From Mytilus californianus (taxonomy: Eukaryota > Mollusca > Bivalvia > Mytilida > Mytilidae), in the NCBI RefSeq assembly GCF_021869535.1, contig NW_026262668.1:74421558-74485557 (forward strand): DNA of 64,000 nucleotides, given 5' to 3'. Shown piece after piece: positions 44,394 through 58,300 of the stretch; position 1 is the first letter of the stretch; the number at the start of each line of letters is the position of its first letter. The position numbers and the translations under genes were made by a program. The notes below the pieces were generated by a model. That model ran no database searches and had not been told where the DNA came from. It was given only the letters and a program-made list of their open reading frames with translations.

Positions 44394-45751
44394 ACAAATA
44401 AGCCAGTTTATTTTTTTATATACAATACTGCAAATTTTTAATGTTTTTTTTGTTGTTGAAATTTGGCTGCGAAGAACATCCCTAACCAACATTAGAATTG
44501 AAAAAAATTATAACAAAAACTCCAAAGTAAATTCAAAAAGGGGGAGGTCCATAACGTGCAAACATAAATTACAGGCATACAACACAACCGACTAAAATTT
44601 CAAACAAACATACAAATAGATTGACAAAAAACAAATTGACCCTACCTCTTTGCTTGTTTCTATAATGTAATATAATTTACATAATTGAATGCATATCTTT
44701 TGTATGTATTTTGGCGTGGAAATATATGTAATTGTTATGCTTCTTTTTTACAGCTCTTTAATACTTTTGTAATAATAATAGAAAATAATAGAAATCATTA
44801 AGAAACTAAAGTATCTACTGCCTCAGACAAAGTTACAGTTTAAGGTTCCATTTGGTCATATTTGGCTCTTCGTGTGTTTCGGTATTATACATCCTTGGCT
44901 TTCAAATATTTGGCTTTGATCGTTCCTAATGAAGGTAAACATAGAAAAACGCTTCGGACGCATACCATATTTAAAGTATTATTATTTTTTTTTGTGTCGT
45001 TATGGTTTTGCATATGTTATAATGGACGTTGAGAAAACCTCAATGTTTCGACAAATAAAAAAAAACACTACACAACAAATATATACATGTACGGTCCATG
45101 AGACATACAAAAGTTTGAACACAACACAATGTATATGGACAACTAGAGAAAAATATCGTATCTATAAAAGCGCCTGCTCCTTAACATTCACTGATACATA
45201 CTACAGTTCGAGTTCGGACCGAGTCCATTGTAACGTAATTTACATCTGGTAATTTTGAATTAAAATTTTTTTCAGTATATATCCTTCTATATTCACTGAA
45301 ATAGAAATCTTTATGTTGTAATGATACAAAAAAAAATAATTTTACTTCAAAATTCAATAAATATTTACCTACCGGTTGTTTCTGTGTCAAAACTTTCGTA
45401 TGAACACAATATGTTTGAAATGTTTCTATGGATACCATTTACAGTTCCATCTTTTGCAGAGGTGCTAATGAAAGACAAGTCTCCAAGTAAACAAATTATC
45501 TGGAGGTCAGTGGAGGCTTTGCGCAAATATGGAAATAAATACTCTGAAGTGTTAATGAACATTTATATTTTAAAAACTACAATATTTAAATCAAGTTTTA
45601 AAGTTTTAAAAACAGTTTTCATTGCATCTTCAATTTAGGATGATTATTTCAAGCTTTCTTATTAATTATTATTTATTTTCACAATGTTCGATAACTAGAA
45701 TGAAGAAGTATGAAAACGTTTCAGTAGTTACAAGTATACATCCTTGCATCG

Positions 45752-46400
45752 GAATTAAACATATTTATTCTAAAACCAGTTGTTGGCATGACACGGGTTA
45801 TCTTCTTCTCATATATTTCATGATGGTATAATACTAAACCCCTAACAGGAGGGATTGTGCCTGATTTTCATATGATGAAGAAATAATCTTTCAATCAGTT
45901 TAATTGAGGTCTGGAGCTGGCATGTCAGTAACTGCTAGTAGTCTGTTGTTATTTATGTATTATTGTCATTTTGTTTATTTTCTTTTGTTTCCTATTCTGA
46001 CATCGGACTCGTACTTCTCTTAAGCTGAGTTTTACTGTGCGTACTGTTGTACGTTTGTTTTTTCTACATTGGCTAGAGGTATAGGGGAGGGTTGAGATCT
46101 CAAAAAACATGTTTAACCCCGCCGCATTTTTGCGCCTGTCCCAAGTCAGGAGCCTCTGGCCTTTGTTAGTCTTGTATCATTTTTAATTTTAGTTTCTTGT
46201 GTATAATTTGGAGTTTAGTATGACGTCCATTATCACTGAACTAGTATACATATTTGTTTAGGGGCCAGCTGAAGGACGACTCCGGGTGCGGGAGTTTCTC
46301 GCTGCATGGAAGACCCATTGGTGGCCTTCGGCTGTTGTCTGCTCTAAGGTCGGGTTGTTGTCTTTTTGACACATTCCCCATTTCCATTCTCAATTTTATC
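45752..46400 (+). repeat. Long tail repeat, second copy
   Basis: Near-identical to 13310-13953 over about 640 bases, differing by a few substitutions and a short insertion ('ttttgtttcc' near 45984). It starts and ends at the same points. 44400-45750 before it has no recognisable content. Confidence 0.7.
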
Positions 46401-46611
46401 CTTGAAACTTGTTTGTTTTGATTATGTAGACAGATTTTATTGATTCCGTTTAGAATAACATCTTTATCTCTTTAATAAACCAGTGTCCCGTTATTTGCCA
46501 AATTTTAAGGGTTTACCTTTGAATTTTAAAGTCCGATATGGAAATGTGAAATGCAAGATATAGATTCCTACATGTATACACTAAACTCACTTAACATTTG
46601 TCTTCTTTTCA

Positions 46612-46885
46612 AAAACTTCTTTTTCAGTTTTCAATTGAGTGTTTCCGAAAATTCCTAAAAGTCTTTCCCTGTTCTGAATGGAGTGTTTCTGAAAATTCCT
46701 AAAAGTCTTTCTCAGTTATCAATGGAGCGTTTCCGAAAATTTCAAAAAGTCGTTCTCATTTATCAATGGAGCGTTTCCGAAAATTTCAAAAAAGTCTTTC
46801 TTGAGTTATCAATGCAACGTTTCCAATAATTCCTAAAAGTCTTTCTCAGTTATCAATGGAGTGTTTACGAAAATTTCAAAAGCTA
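46612..46885 (+). repeat. Minisatellite, 45-47-bp unit, six copies
   Basis: Each unit reads roughly 'caatggagcgtttccgaaaa' then 'tt(c/t)c(t/a)aaaagtctttctcagttat'. Six consecutive units with about 10-20 percent divergence. Not a CRISPR: there are no constant repeats with variable spacers; the whole unit is repeated. Confidence 0.85.
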
Positions 46886-46889
46886 TAAA

Positions 46890-49226
46890 CCGAATTGGAA
46901 ATATGAAAAGGAGTACTTTTTTTTTACATAAAACAGCTGCATAAAAATAAATACACATCCCTTGATCCTTGTGTGTAAAGTGCGAAAATGTTCTATGACG
47001 GAGACTCGATTCAAGATATTAAAATGTAACAGTTATGATTTTACCATATTGGCCATTTGATGATACTTGTATACAACGAATGACATATCAAGCATAGTGC
47101 TAATTCTTTTGTGTGTCGGATTAAAAAGGGAACGTAAAACTACAATGTACCAATGTACATTAAATAAACTGGAAGAGATTCCGCTGTATATTTGCCACTT
47201 ACAAATGCCGTTCTAGATAAATGTCTGCATTTAACAAAATCAAAACAAATGTTTACATGTTTGTCTAAACAATATTTGATAGTCTCTTTAATTTGTTCAC
47301 TTTTTTGATCCAATGCGACTTAGAGCATGATATATTGTATAGATTATTGTCAATTGATGAAGAAAACTTGCTGAGCACTAGATGTTGTTTTTCTTAAGCA
47401 TTTGGTTGATTGTTCACTGACGTATACCCCACATCTCCTTTAACTATTATACATTTTACCTGATAAAATTAGTTGTAATAAATTATACTAAGTTCTTTAC
47501 TTTTTATGTCCCATTTCTACTTAAATACAGAAAAACAACAACTTATAAATTTATAACTATGCAGTCAGTAAATAATAACAACAAGCTTGTACAAACATAA
47601 AAGAAACCATCTATTTCAAATAAAAATAAAGACAAAAATAACTTTCAGGGTGAACGGTGGTATTCTATTCTCAATAGGCGACAGTACACATATTTTCTAA
47701 ATTTTCTAATTTCTATAATAAAACCGGACAAAACAGTTGTGCGTGATATTAGTACTTTATTATTCTGTTTTAGAAATTGAAGTCAAATGGTGGTATGACA
47801 ATCTTCCAAGGAAGCTTGTTTATAGTATCCATGGCAACTGTCATTTTACTTCAGATTTATGAAAATAGTTCTAAAGAAAATGTGTTTCATAATTTACATC
47901 CAATCACAGCCGCTCCAGAGTTGACTTCTTTCACCCGAGTTTGGTAAACAAAATGTTAACCTAATGCCAAGAAAATGAAATACTACTTGAGTCAGGAATA
48001 TGCCAGTTGTTTTTCATTTGATCCGTTGATTAATAGCATTTGATTTTGTGAAGTTTTTATGAACTACCCCTTTTTGAATTTACCTTGGAGTTCGGTGTTT
48101 TTGTTATACTTTTGTTACTTTAATTTTTAGACCATATTTCTGTCTATTCTTTATTTCTCGCCCATTATTGTCTGTTCTTTAATTGTACACGAAAAAAACA
48201 TTATTGTTAGATTAGAAAAAATAACTGAACGTAAATTTTTAAATAAAAAAAAAATGACATTCTAGATAGCACTTAAAATGTGCTTTCATGATAAAATCGG
48301 TGCTAACGTACTCGTTTACTTGCTACAAAACAAAATATTTTAAAGAAAATTCCTTAACATTCCTTTATGAAATTAATCATCTCAAAAATTTTCTGAATTT
48401 GTAAAAACAGTCGTAATAATAAAATAAATAACATAATTTTTCTTCATTCAAATGAATTGCATTCTTGTCTCAAAATTTGCGTATTTCATGAAAGACATAC
48501 CCTTTGTTTTTTTCAATTTTACCATCCAAGCTTTCGAGAGAAATACAATCTTCCTAAATATTGAAATAACCCCAAATGTTTGTGTGTAAGTATACATCCT
48601 TCAAAATATTTGTAAATTGGGTTCATGCAGGGGAACTTGTTGCACCATAGAGCTAAAAAGGGCGTTAATTACATTATTGCCACCTGTATTTTCTAAGAAT
48701 TACATTTTGCTGTTGTTTCAAAAAGCCATTTAGTGTTATTTAATATATTAACAGGTGCATCGTAAAATACAAATCGTGTTAAAATTTCAATTCTTTCTTT
48801 TTTTACTATTTAGATTTAAATTCTTCGAAATACTTCTTTGAGGAACATTTATGGTCAACATTAAATTTGTCAGTTGCTAATTTCACAAAAAAGCAATTAA
48901 CTTTTTTCATAAATACTATATAGAAATAATATTCCCAACAATCAAAATGTTCCCGAAAACATAGCCAGCAGACATTGTACAGTGGAAAATAACAACTTTA
49001 CAAAATTAACTTTTTTCGATTTTTACAATACACATGTATAAAACAAGAGGGATAATTATTACTATACTAGTATCAAATTTGATTTAGTATTTCCAAATAT
49101 GGCTTTTCCACATTATAACATTGTACAAATCAACAAGGACAAACGTTTGAAAATAAACCACATTATAATGCACAACGTTCGACAAAAAAAATCATTATTT
49201 GTCATCAGTAATGATTTTGTTAGTTT
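46890..49226. other. Gene-free stretch downstream of the membrane-protein gene
   Basis: AT-rich; only 47990-48130 is recognisable (the repeat shared with 19860-20060). The 3' UTR of the gene at 49227 must run into the right part of this interval, but no clear AATAAA is visible close to the stop. Confidence 0.5.
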
Positions 49227-49363
49227 TTAGTGCCATTGTTTTCTTCTAGGCGGTGGCTTCAACTGTCCAGGTTTAGTCTGATCTGAGTTTTCTACTATAT
49301 CCGGAAGTGGATATCTCGTATCATCACTAGACAATGCTGATTCGTCAGCCGATATCCCAGAAT
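49227..49363 (-). CDS. Alternative last exon B of the membrane protein
   Basis: After 'gatatttcag' it reads DSGISADESALSSDD and ends PPPRRKQWH then a stop. Phase 1 entry fits exon 51769-51641. It begins with the same residues as last exon A (49587-49409). Exon A has its own stop, so a transcript would use either A or B by skipping A. Confidence 0.65.
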
Positions 49364-52300
49364 CTGAAATATCATGAAAATCCTCGTTTACACATAAATT
49401 CACGATAATCATTTCAAATAATCGGGTAAGTGAAATGGAATAATTTTTTTCTTAGGACCAGGAAAACTTCTAGGCGTGACAACTTTAAATTTGCCTTTGT
49501 CTATGACTTTCTGTACACGAAACATCATAGCGTCATCGTTTTCCGCTACTTTTCCCGTGGGAGATTCGTCAGTAGATATTCCGGAATCTGAAATATTGTA
49601 AAATAGCTGGTGACGACTTCCATTATTGATTTTTGTGAAAATGTGTAACAACGAATCCGACATTAACACCACGACATACAAGACAAGTATGTTATTTTAA
49701 AACAGGTTTTGGCTACAAAAAGAGAGGCAAAAGATACCAAAGGGATATTCAAACTAATAAGTTGAATGCCATGGTAAAAAACGAAAAACGATCAAAAGAC
49801 AAACAACAGTATACAAAACACAACATATAAAACAAAAAGACTGAGAAACACGAATCCCACAAAAAACTGGTGGTGATCTCAGGCGTTCCGGAAGGGTAAG
49901 TTGATCATGCTCCACATATCGCACCGGTCGTGTTGCTTATGTAAAGTACAAACCCGGTGATAAGATTTTATCGGTAGTTCACATTCGAGGAAAAGAGGAC
50001 GGAATTGTGGTTACAACAGTTGTACTGCTGTTTGTCTGTTTGTCGGTTTCCTTTTAGCCATGGCGTTGTCAGTTTATTTTCGACTTGTGAGTTTGAATGT
50101 CACTTTGGTATCTTTCGCCTCTCTTTTGGAACATACCGTTAGTAAACGAATTTGAGTCTGAAAAGTCCGAACAAATAATCATTAAGTCATGTACAGTCTT
50201 TCAGTCTATTTTCAGATTTATCGATTATGGTAAAATCAGTACTGTTCAACAATTCGCTTGCAGTCAATTCAGTATTGTCCAGTAGCTTTTCGGGCAATTC
50301 AGTATGTTATTGATCTGTACAGGTAAAAGGTAAAATAACAACTACTGAACAGTCTGGGCATATACTGAACAAATCTTAATTGACTGAAAGCAAATTGTGT
50401 GAACTCTACTGAGTTTACCGCAGTGGATAAATCTGAAAATTGACTGAAAAACTGAAAATGATTTAATATTCTTTTTGCCAGTCTTTTAAGAGATGTTAAC
50501 GTAAAAAATGACCGTTTCAGACTAAAATTCATTTTTAAGTGATATTCGTCGTCATCTGTGAAACAGATATTCGATAACGGTCAAACAACTTGTGACGGCG
50601 CCAGTAAAATTTTCGAAGGGATGATTCAAATTTCTTGGTTTAATAGCTACCTTGTGAGTAGCAACCCTCTACCAATGTAATCATTATAGGAAAATTTGCA
50701 TAACAAAAGGTAATTGAAACAAAACAGGTTGTACATTTTTCATGGTTCTTGACTTGGGACAGGCACATAAAGAAAGTGGCGGGGTTGAACATGTTTGTGA
50801 GCGCCCAACTCTCTTAGCAAGCCGTTTTCAAAATTATGTTCGTATGCTGTTACACCAATGTCAAAGGATATGGGAAGGGCTGAGCAAACCCCGCCATTTT
50901 CATTCTGTATGTGCCTATCTCAGGTCAGGAGCCTGTAATTCGGTGGTTTTCGTTAGTTGTTTTGTACATAAATAAGGCTGTTGGTTTTCTCGTTTGAATG
51001 GTTTTACATTTTGTCATGTCAGTGCCTGTAATAGCTTGATAACATGTATATTTCGTCATTTGGTCTCTTGTGGAAACTTGTCTTATTGGCAATCATACTA
51101 GAACTTTTTATTTTTATAATATATAATGGAGGTTTTTGGTTTTTTCAGCGTATATCCCGTTGTGTTTTAACACGATGTGCAATTTTAATCCAAAGTTGTA
51201 AAAGTGGTTTCTATTATTTCATGTGGTTATGTTTACCTCTAAAACTGATCAGAAATAAAAGCTGTGAAAACAGATTTGAGGTACTCAATCGCCATGATAA
51301 GAAATTTTTCAAAACATTCACATTCAGATAAATAAAATTATTCTGAATCGAATATTGATTTTTTTAGAAAAATATTAAATGGTTTTTGATTTTTTCGGGT
51401 AAAAGTTACCAACATTTTTACACTAAGTAGACACGTTTTGGCTTTATGAAATATTAATTGCAAAAACGCTAAATGGCCTCTACCGTCAAATACGCTTATG
51501 CATTGTATTTCGACTACATTTGATAAAAAGAGAATTTGGCATATCATATCTAGGAAATTCTTTCGAAAAGTAAAAAAAAGTGTACTGATTCCACAGCCAG
51601 TTATTACCCGCAACTCGACAAAAATATATACTGGCCTTACCTTCATACACCTTTTTATCCATTCTATATGTATTTTCACGCTTTGGTGCAGCTGAAACTA
51701 ATCTTGGCTTATGGTCAATAGCTGGTAAATGTGATATTTCAGCATCCATAAAATTCTCACCATTTGAATCTGAAATAAATTTTATAACTTGGAAAATTGC
51801 ATATTTTTTTTTGGTTTCCGCACTCTAACTTAAGTTAGCCTCCTGCATATTTTATGAAACTCATACACAATACTTAGAACCGAAATTCGCAGACAAGAGT
51901 CCAAATTTGGGAACCGAATCACTTGCCGTTCTGGAGTTATGCCGCTTTATAACTTAGAAAATTGCATTTTTTTTCCGTTTCCACACTCTAACTTAAGTTT
52001 CTTTACGTATTATAATCAAGCTTGAGCGGCGGCATTCGTGTCCTCAGACATATTCTCCTTTTATTATGATTTGATTTTTAAAAATAAATCTATTTTGCAG
52101 TGGTTATCTTTTGTTATATCCAAAGAGTGTTGCTTTTTGTCATTGAAGAGTTTATTTTCTCTTTAAGATAGATCTATTAGTGTTTGCTAAATTTTTGACA
52201 TTTGCTTAACCTAGGGCCGATTTAGAGCTTTGAATATTGTAGAGCCAGTTGTATTTTAATACCAAATGTTGACCTATTGGTGTCTTTTTGTTTTATTAAT

Positions 52301-55300
52301 GGCATTGGGTAGCTGCCTGCTAGACCAATACCCACTTTCTGTTTTACTCAACTTTCAAACTAAAATGTAGCATTTGCATTGAAAATGAAAAGACATACTA
52401 GTAACATATTTATCAAACTTATTTTCAAATGTAATTCTTGCTTCAAACCTGGGAAAAGTATACTGTCAATATATTATGTCCTAGACAAAAGTGCAATTTT
52501 TGGTTACTTTTTTTACAACTTTTGATAAATCTTACTAGTAATATACAGTAAGTTAATAAAAAAAAACCCAAACCAACAAAAAATCAAGTCCAAACATACA
52601 TCCAACAGAATTGATTGACGAAACCTTTGTTTATTGGGTAATCAAGATACGTAACCGTAACAAAACTTTCCAAATAAAAGAAGTAGATGCAGAAGAAAAG
52701 GAAGACGACCGTGTCGTCAATAGTGCCGTATGACATCATATCAACCCTTCATTTCTAAGTTACAAACCTGAGGTAACGTCATGGTCTGTAGTGGCGAAAT
52801 CTCTTGAAGTAAAGCTATCATTAAATCTTGCAATTGTGGTTGATGACTTTGCAGGTTCTACCTTCGCATGCTTCATCTTACTTAATGATTTCAAAGAAAG
52901 TGTGCGTGTTTGTAGAGATGACGGAAGTGAAAAGGGAGATTTCCACGATGATTTCTTCTTACTGTATTTCTTTTTCCTCCTGACAGGTTGTTCCATGTTT
53001 TTATGTCTTAATTTTGTCTGTAGCATTGATCTTGCATTTTCTTTTAATTTCTCCGTTGAAGGACGTGTGCCATATACATTTGCTGCATTTTTTAGTGCAC
53101 TCGGAGTAGGTAAAGTTTTAGATCTTGTCAGTGGTCTCATATATGGTGGCAATGGCGGTTTTCGTTTATATCTGAGTGGCGATGGAATTCGTTCCTTTGA
53201 TTCGCTGATAGTGTTCAACATTCGTGTATTGCTACGTTGCATCATTAATTTGATCGTAGCAACAGATGCCCGACGTGACGGATTATTAGGCTTTGAAGGA
53301 GGTTTTTCAAAAAACTTGCTCTTTTGGAATGGTTTCCTGATAGGCTTTGATCTACTGACATCGTTATGCGACACAGATCTATCAAATAGCGACTTACTAC
53401 TTGGATGTTTAGGAAATTGTCCCATTGAAGTTTTAGATCTATTCAGATTTTCCTGTGAGAAACTTTTCTTCATTTCAAGCATTCTGGTAGGTGGTCTAGA
53501 CAGATTGTATACAGAACTTGCTCTGGACAATGGTCGCCGAGGTGGCGGATGCATATTCACACTAGACATGGTATCATCATACTTGATTCCGTAATTGTGT
53601 ATAGTGAACTCTCCTAAGTCTGGTAACTCTGCAATGCGAGATTTAAAACTGGTACTCCCCGATTTCATAGAAGCCGGTTTACTTCTCATTGCACGGTTGG
53701 CAGTTCTCCATGGCCACGGCAGATACTGAGGCTCTGTAGGAAACTCCTTTGTTGGAGTGTTATTCACGTTATTTAACAACCTTTGTTGTAACGTCTTGTT
53801 ATTCGTAGCTACTGATGATATGTGGTCTGCACTACTATATTCGGGACTCTCAAAGTCTGCAATCGAAAATATTAAAGCTGGTTATTGTAAAACATTTTCA
53901 CTCTGATGTTATATATTTTCGCTATTTTCACGGGAAGAAAATCTAACCGCCATTATTAATTTACTTTTAGCTATGAATTTGTTATAAACTCAAATCAAAA
54001 TAAAAAGCCATAAAATTAGTCTGACTAGGCGATTTGCAAATATATTTTAAAATTAGTGTATCAAGAAAACTATTAAAAAAAGGACATAAAACAATGGGAG
54101 TTTAATAATACTTGTTCTTCATATGCATTTAAAAATGAAATATTGCGAACCAAGTTTTGGTCATCATAATATGGAATTTTAAAATCAGGCTTTTCTTTAT
54201 AGCAATCATATTTTATTGCTCTTTGATATAAAACGGTGGTTGTATTTCATATACTAAAAAATATAACCTTTTTGTGTTGCTAAACTTCTGTTGGAACCAT
54301 GGAATTGTTTTGTTGGTCCACCAAAGCTTCCAGGATTTCTATCTGACATTTGTTCGTGGGATGTGTAAGAACGCTCTGTTTGGATTTCAACGTTTGCAAC
54401 TAAATTAAAAACAAAACAAAACAATCAAAATGATTAAATATATATATTTGAAATGTAATGGAATCTTTAAAGAATAATAATATGACAGGAACAATTATTA
54501 CAGATTAAAAAAAACACATTAAATAAAAGTCTGTCCTAAAATGTATATTCCAAATAGCAATAGGGTACTGGTATATAAATACCATAAGAATAAGAAAAAC
54601 AAAAACAAAAACAAAAAGGATTCAACCATAAGGTATCTATTCAAACAATCATTATCCGTGTGATATACATATATAATATTGCCTTCATTCAGGAAAATGT
54701 TCTCCAATTATTTTCTTTGATGCCACTGTCAATTGACTGTCCTAGTTCTGGCATGTATCTCGCAGTTTAAAATGTTACGGCGTGCATAACTTATTACTTG
54801 TATGAAAGTCATTTTCAACATAAAATTCAAGTTGTAAATTCAATGGTATTAAACTGAATTATCAATTTATACCTTTTTAATGTTAACGATTTAAACTCAT
54901 TTCAATAAAGGAAATGGCATCACTGTACTTTTCTCTAATATCAATGGATCATGCTTTACATTTGAGATATTTGTCGTTATATGTCGTTCACTGTTTTCTG
55001 GTTTCTGTGGAGGTCTGTTAGACATTACTAAGTTGTAAAACTTGTGTCTGATCCATTTGTCAGTTTGAACAATACAATATAAACTAACGCTAGATAAGTC
55101 TGATATGTAAAAGAGAGGCAAAAGATAATGAAACTCATGAGTCGAAAACAAACTGACAATTCATGGAAATAAAAGAAAAACGATGATAAAAATATAAAAG
55201 TATACAAAACACATTGAAAACTAAATACTGAGCAACACGAACCCCACAAAAAACGGGGGTGATCTGAGGTCCTCCGGAAGGGTAAGCAGATCCTGCACAA

Positions 55301-58300
55301 CATGTGGCTTTATTATTTGTAGATTATCATATTTCTACTTTTGATTTATGAAAACAGAAAGTGTGTAACCATTACACAAATGCGAGATTAATGATTGTGA
55401 TTTAAGTAAATGCTGCATACAAATGCTATAAAAATTTCAAAATGCAAATTTTTATTTTTGCGAAACATACCCCGTAGCAATTTTCGCAATGAAAACATTG
55501 CAAAAATCTCTGAATTTACAGTACCTGTGGGCATACTATATCGTTTTGATTTTGGGGTAAGTTTCAACTGTAATGGCATTGGATATCCATTCTGTGGGAA
55601 ATCTGGTACAAGCGAGGCTTCATTCAACGGGTGTTCATCATCAAATTCTGAAATATAGATAAATTCATTCGAAAATGAAATATAAAATTTTCATAATTAG
55701 ATATCACAATTAGGGCAATCGGGAAAAGTATCAAACAAATTATTTCTTTTGAATGATCTCTGCTTAAATTCAAAACAACAACACATGCCCAACATTTACG
55801 TCTTTTTCACTATAGACAATGGTGTAAAACGTGTTTATTACTCTTAATTTTGGAATATATGAATATTCAATTGGTTGTGTGCTTGTTTTTTTTTTTTGTT
55901 TTTTTTTTGTTTTTTTTAGACACAGCCATTAGAAAAATAATTTATTTTGTCAGTCCTTATTTTTGAAAAGGGAAATTGAATTAGAATTTGCACCGGCATA
56001 AGCATGAAATTGATTAATCTGCTGGCAGAACACTATTTTTCTATTTTAATCTACTGCTGTTTCCCTTTTGAGAGCACTGTAAATACCAAAAGGCTATTGT
56101 TTCAGACTAGTAAGATAAATGCCAAAGGCTTATTTCGAACCTACTTTCACTGTGGTAGAATGGATTGGTTTTTAACGTCACGTGGTACATATTACATACA
56201 TAACAGGACAAGAATATTTGATCTTGATGTGATGTGATTATGAATAGACACACACGCGGGTCGGATGTTTAAGCTGTTAACACCAAAGGTGACAGTCTGC
56301 ATGCAAATATATCACCCTACCAAGACACATTTTTTACTCCGAGGAGACTACTTGCTCTTAAATGCGGCGTGCTTAGCGAAGAAGCAGCAAACACCAATTT
56401 TTAAATCTTTGGTTTCAGCCGGCTGAGGGCCGAATCCACGACCTCTCAAGGCGAGCACACTATATCAAAATCACAGAGGCGGTATTTTGAATTAGGCATC
56501 TAACGACTTTCACAAACTACAACTAATTTTTCAACTTATTTCTATTAAAATGGTAACATTTATGAAAAGTTAAATAACAACTGATGACTTTTGATAGAAA
56601 AAAGTAAAAGAACAAACAGCAGAAAAATGCCTCATATAATTATGGAACACAATCTTCGAGAATAGATTAGGTCCAATTTAAAAAAAATAGCCTTATACAG
56701 AAACGATTGTGTGGTAATTAAATCTTATTGCGTTTTATACAATTCATTTCCGTAAGGCACTGAACATTCGTATTTTGGGGGACAGGGGTTGGCATTGATT
56801 AAAAGAAGTTGTCAGATTTTGAATTTCCTTAAAATAATAAACAAAGGAAATGCAAGAATATATTTTTTGTATAGTTTTTCTTTAAGTTAGTTTAAGTATA
56901 ATAACAAAATTGATTTAAAAAAATCATCCTTGTTCCTGTACATAAAATTGAGAATGGAAATGTATATAAATCAAAGTTTACAAAAAAAGTATTGACCTAT
57001 GAACATGCCCTCCCACACACATGGTGCCTAAAATATAATATTTACCATCCATTGCCATTTTCTTTTCAAAAACTTTAAGATTTCTTTGCTCTAGAGCTTT
57101 GATTTTGTCTCGTTTCTTCTTCTTTTTACAGCAACAATAAATTAGAAGCGCCAGAAGAAGAAGAAATAGCAATCCAAATATAACTCCAAGTACAATGGGT
57201 AAAACGTTCACGGAATCTTCCGTAAATGCTGTAAGTAAACATTTATGTACGATTCTTAATTACAGATTTATAAATATATGTGCATTTTAAACAATACATC
57301 ATCATTTTTAGCTTATGAATTATGCAAATGTATTTAAAAGAAGGTTGACCTTTGACTGCTTTTGTCGTGTTCTCGTCGGACTCTTTTTAACGTTGAAGCT
57401 CTCAAATATTTCATTTATTTGGCTTTTCATACCTTTAGTCTATTTAGGGTTAATTTAGAAAAAAAATATGCCCGTTCACTGAATGCATATATGATACTCG
57501 CTAAAATTCTTGTGTCTATAGCTTTTCGCTTAAAGTGATCATGCTTATATACTTTGTATCTCATCTTCCAAAGTTTGATTGTAGTGCCAAATTTATTCCA
57601 CTTGCAGAAATTTTGTAATTGCAAATTTATATGTTTTTTTTTTCAATTAGTTTCTGTCTTCTGTCTTGCACTTGCATACTGTTAATATCTTACCAAAAGT
57701 AGCACATAACACAGCAATCTCTTTTATTCACAGCAATTGTTAAATTAAAAAAAAATAGAATTAAAGAAATAGTCAGTATTCCCCACTCTCCCAAGAAAAC
57801 TTACAAAAACACAAAAACAAATTAGAAGAACTGCATTTCGTTTATACAGTTCTATAGCTACAGAAACTTATACTTACGACAGGTCACTAAAAGAAAGAAG
57901 AAAATGAAACAACATTGGTTCGTTGAATTGAAAAAAAATAACAGCTAAATCATTTAAAACGTAAAATTTAAGGTTACATACTTTGCAACTAAATCTTTCA
58001 AACTGTTCAGTGTATTCAAAATTTACACATATCGAAAACTTTCTTGTTTTATAATATTATTATTCGCGTGTGAAAAGTATATACAAGATATATTTGTGTA
58101 ATAGAACAACATACAATGTATATGGTTACATAATATTTGCAGTTTCTTTAAAGTTCAAATACAAGTATTTTTCGTACATATTCAGAATATTTGTTTTCTT
58201 TTAACGTATAAATATTTTACATTCAAGTGTATCTTTTAAAATAATAATGAAATGCCATTATATAGTAGATTTACGTGTCCAATAGAAATGAAAACAGAAA

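Noticed and set aside
46612-46885. Possible CRISPR-like array
   Set aside because: The whole 46-bp unit is repeated with divergence; no constant repeat with unique spacers, and the window is eukaryotic.
52791-53594. 267-residue plus-strand open reading frame
   Set aside because: Antisense to the large exon of the membrane-protein gene, whose frame is fixed by splice sites and phase on both sides; Cys/Leu/Val-rich composition without a domain.
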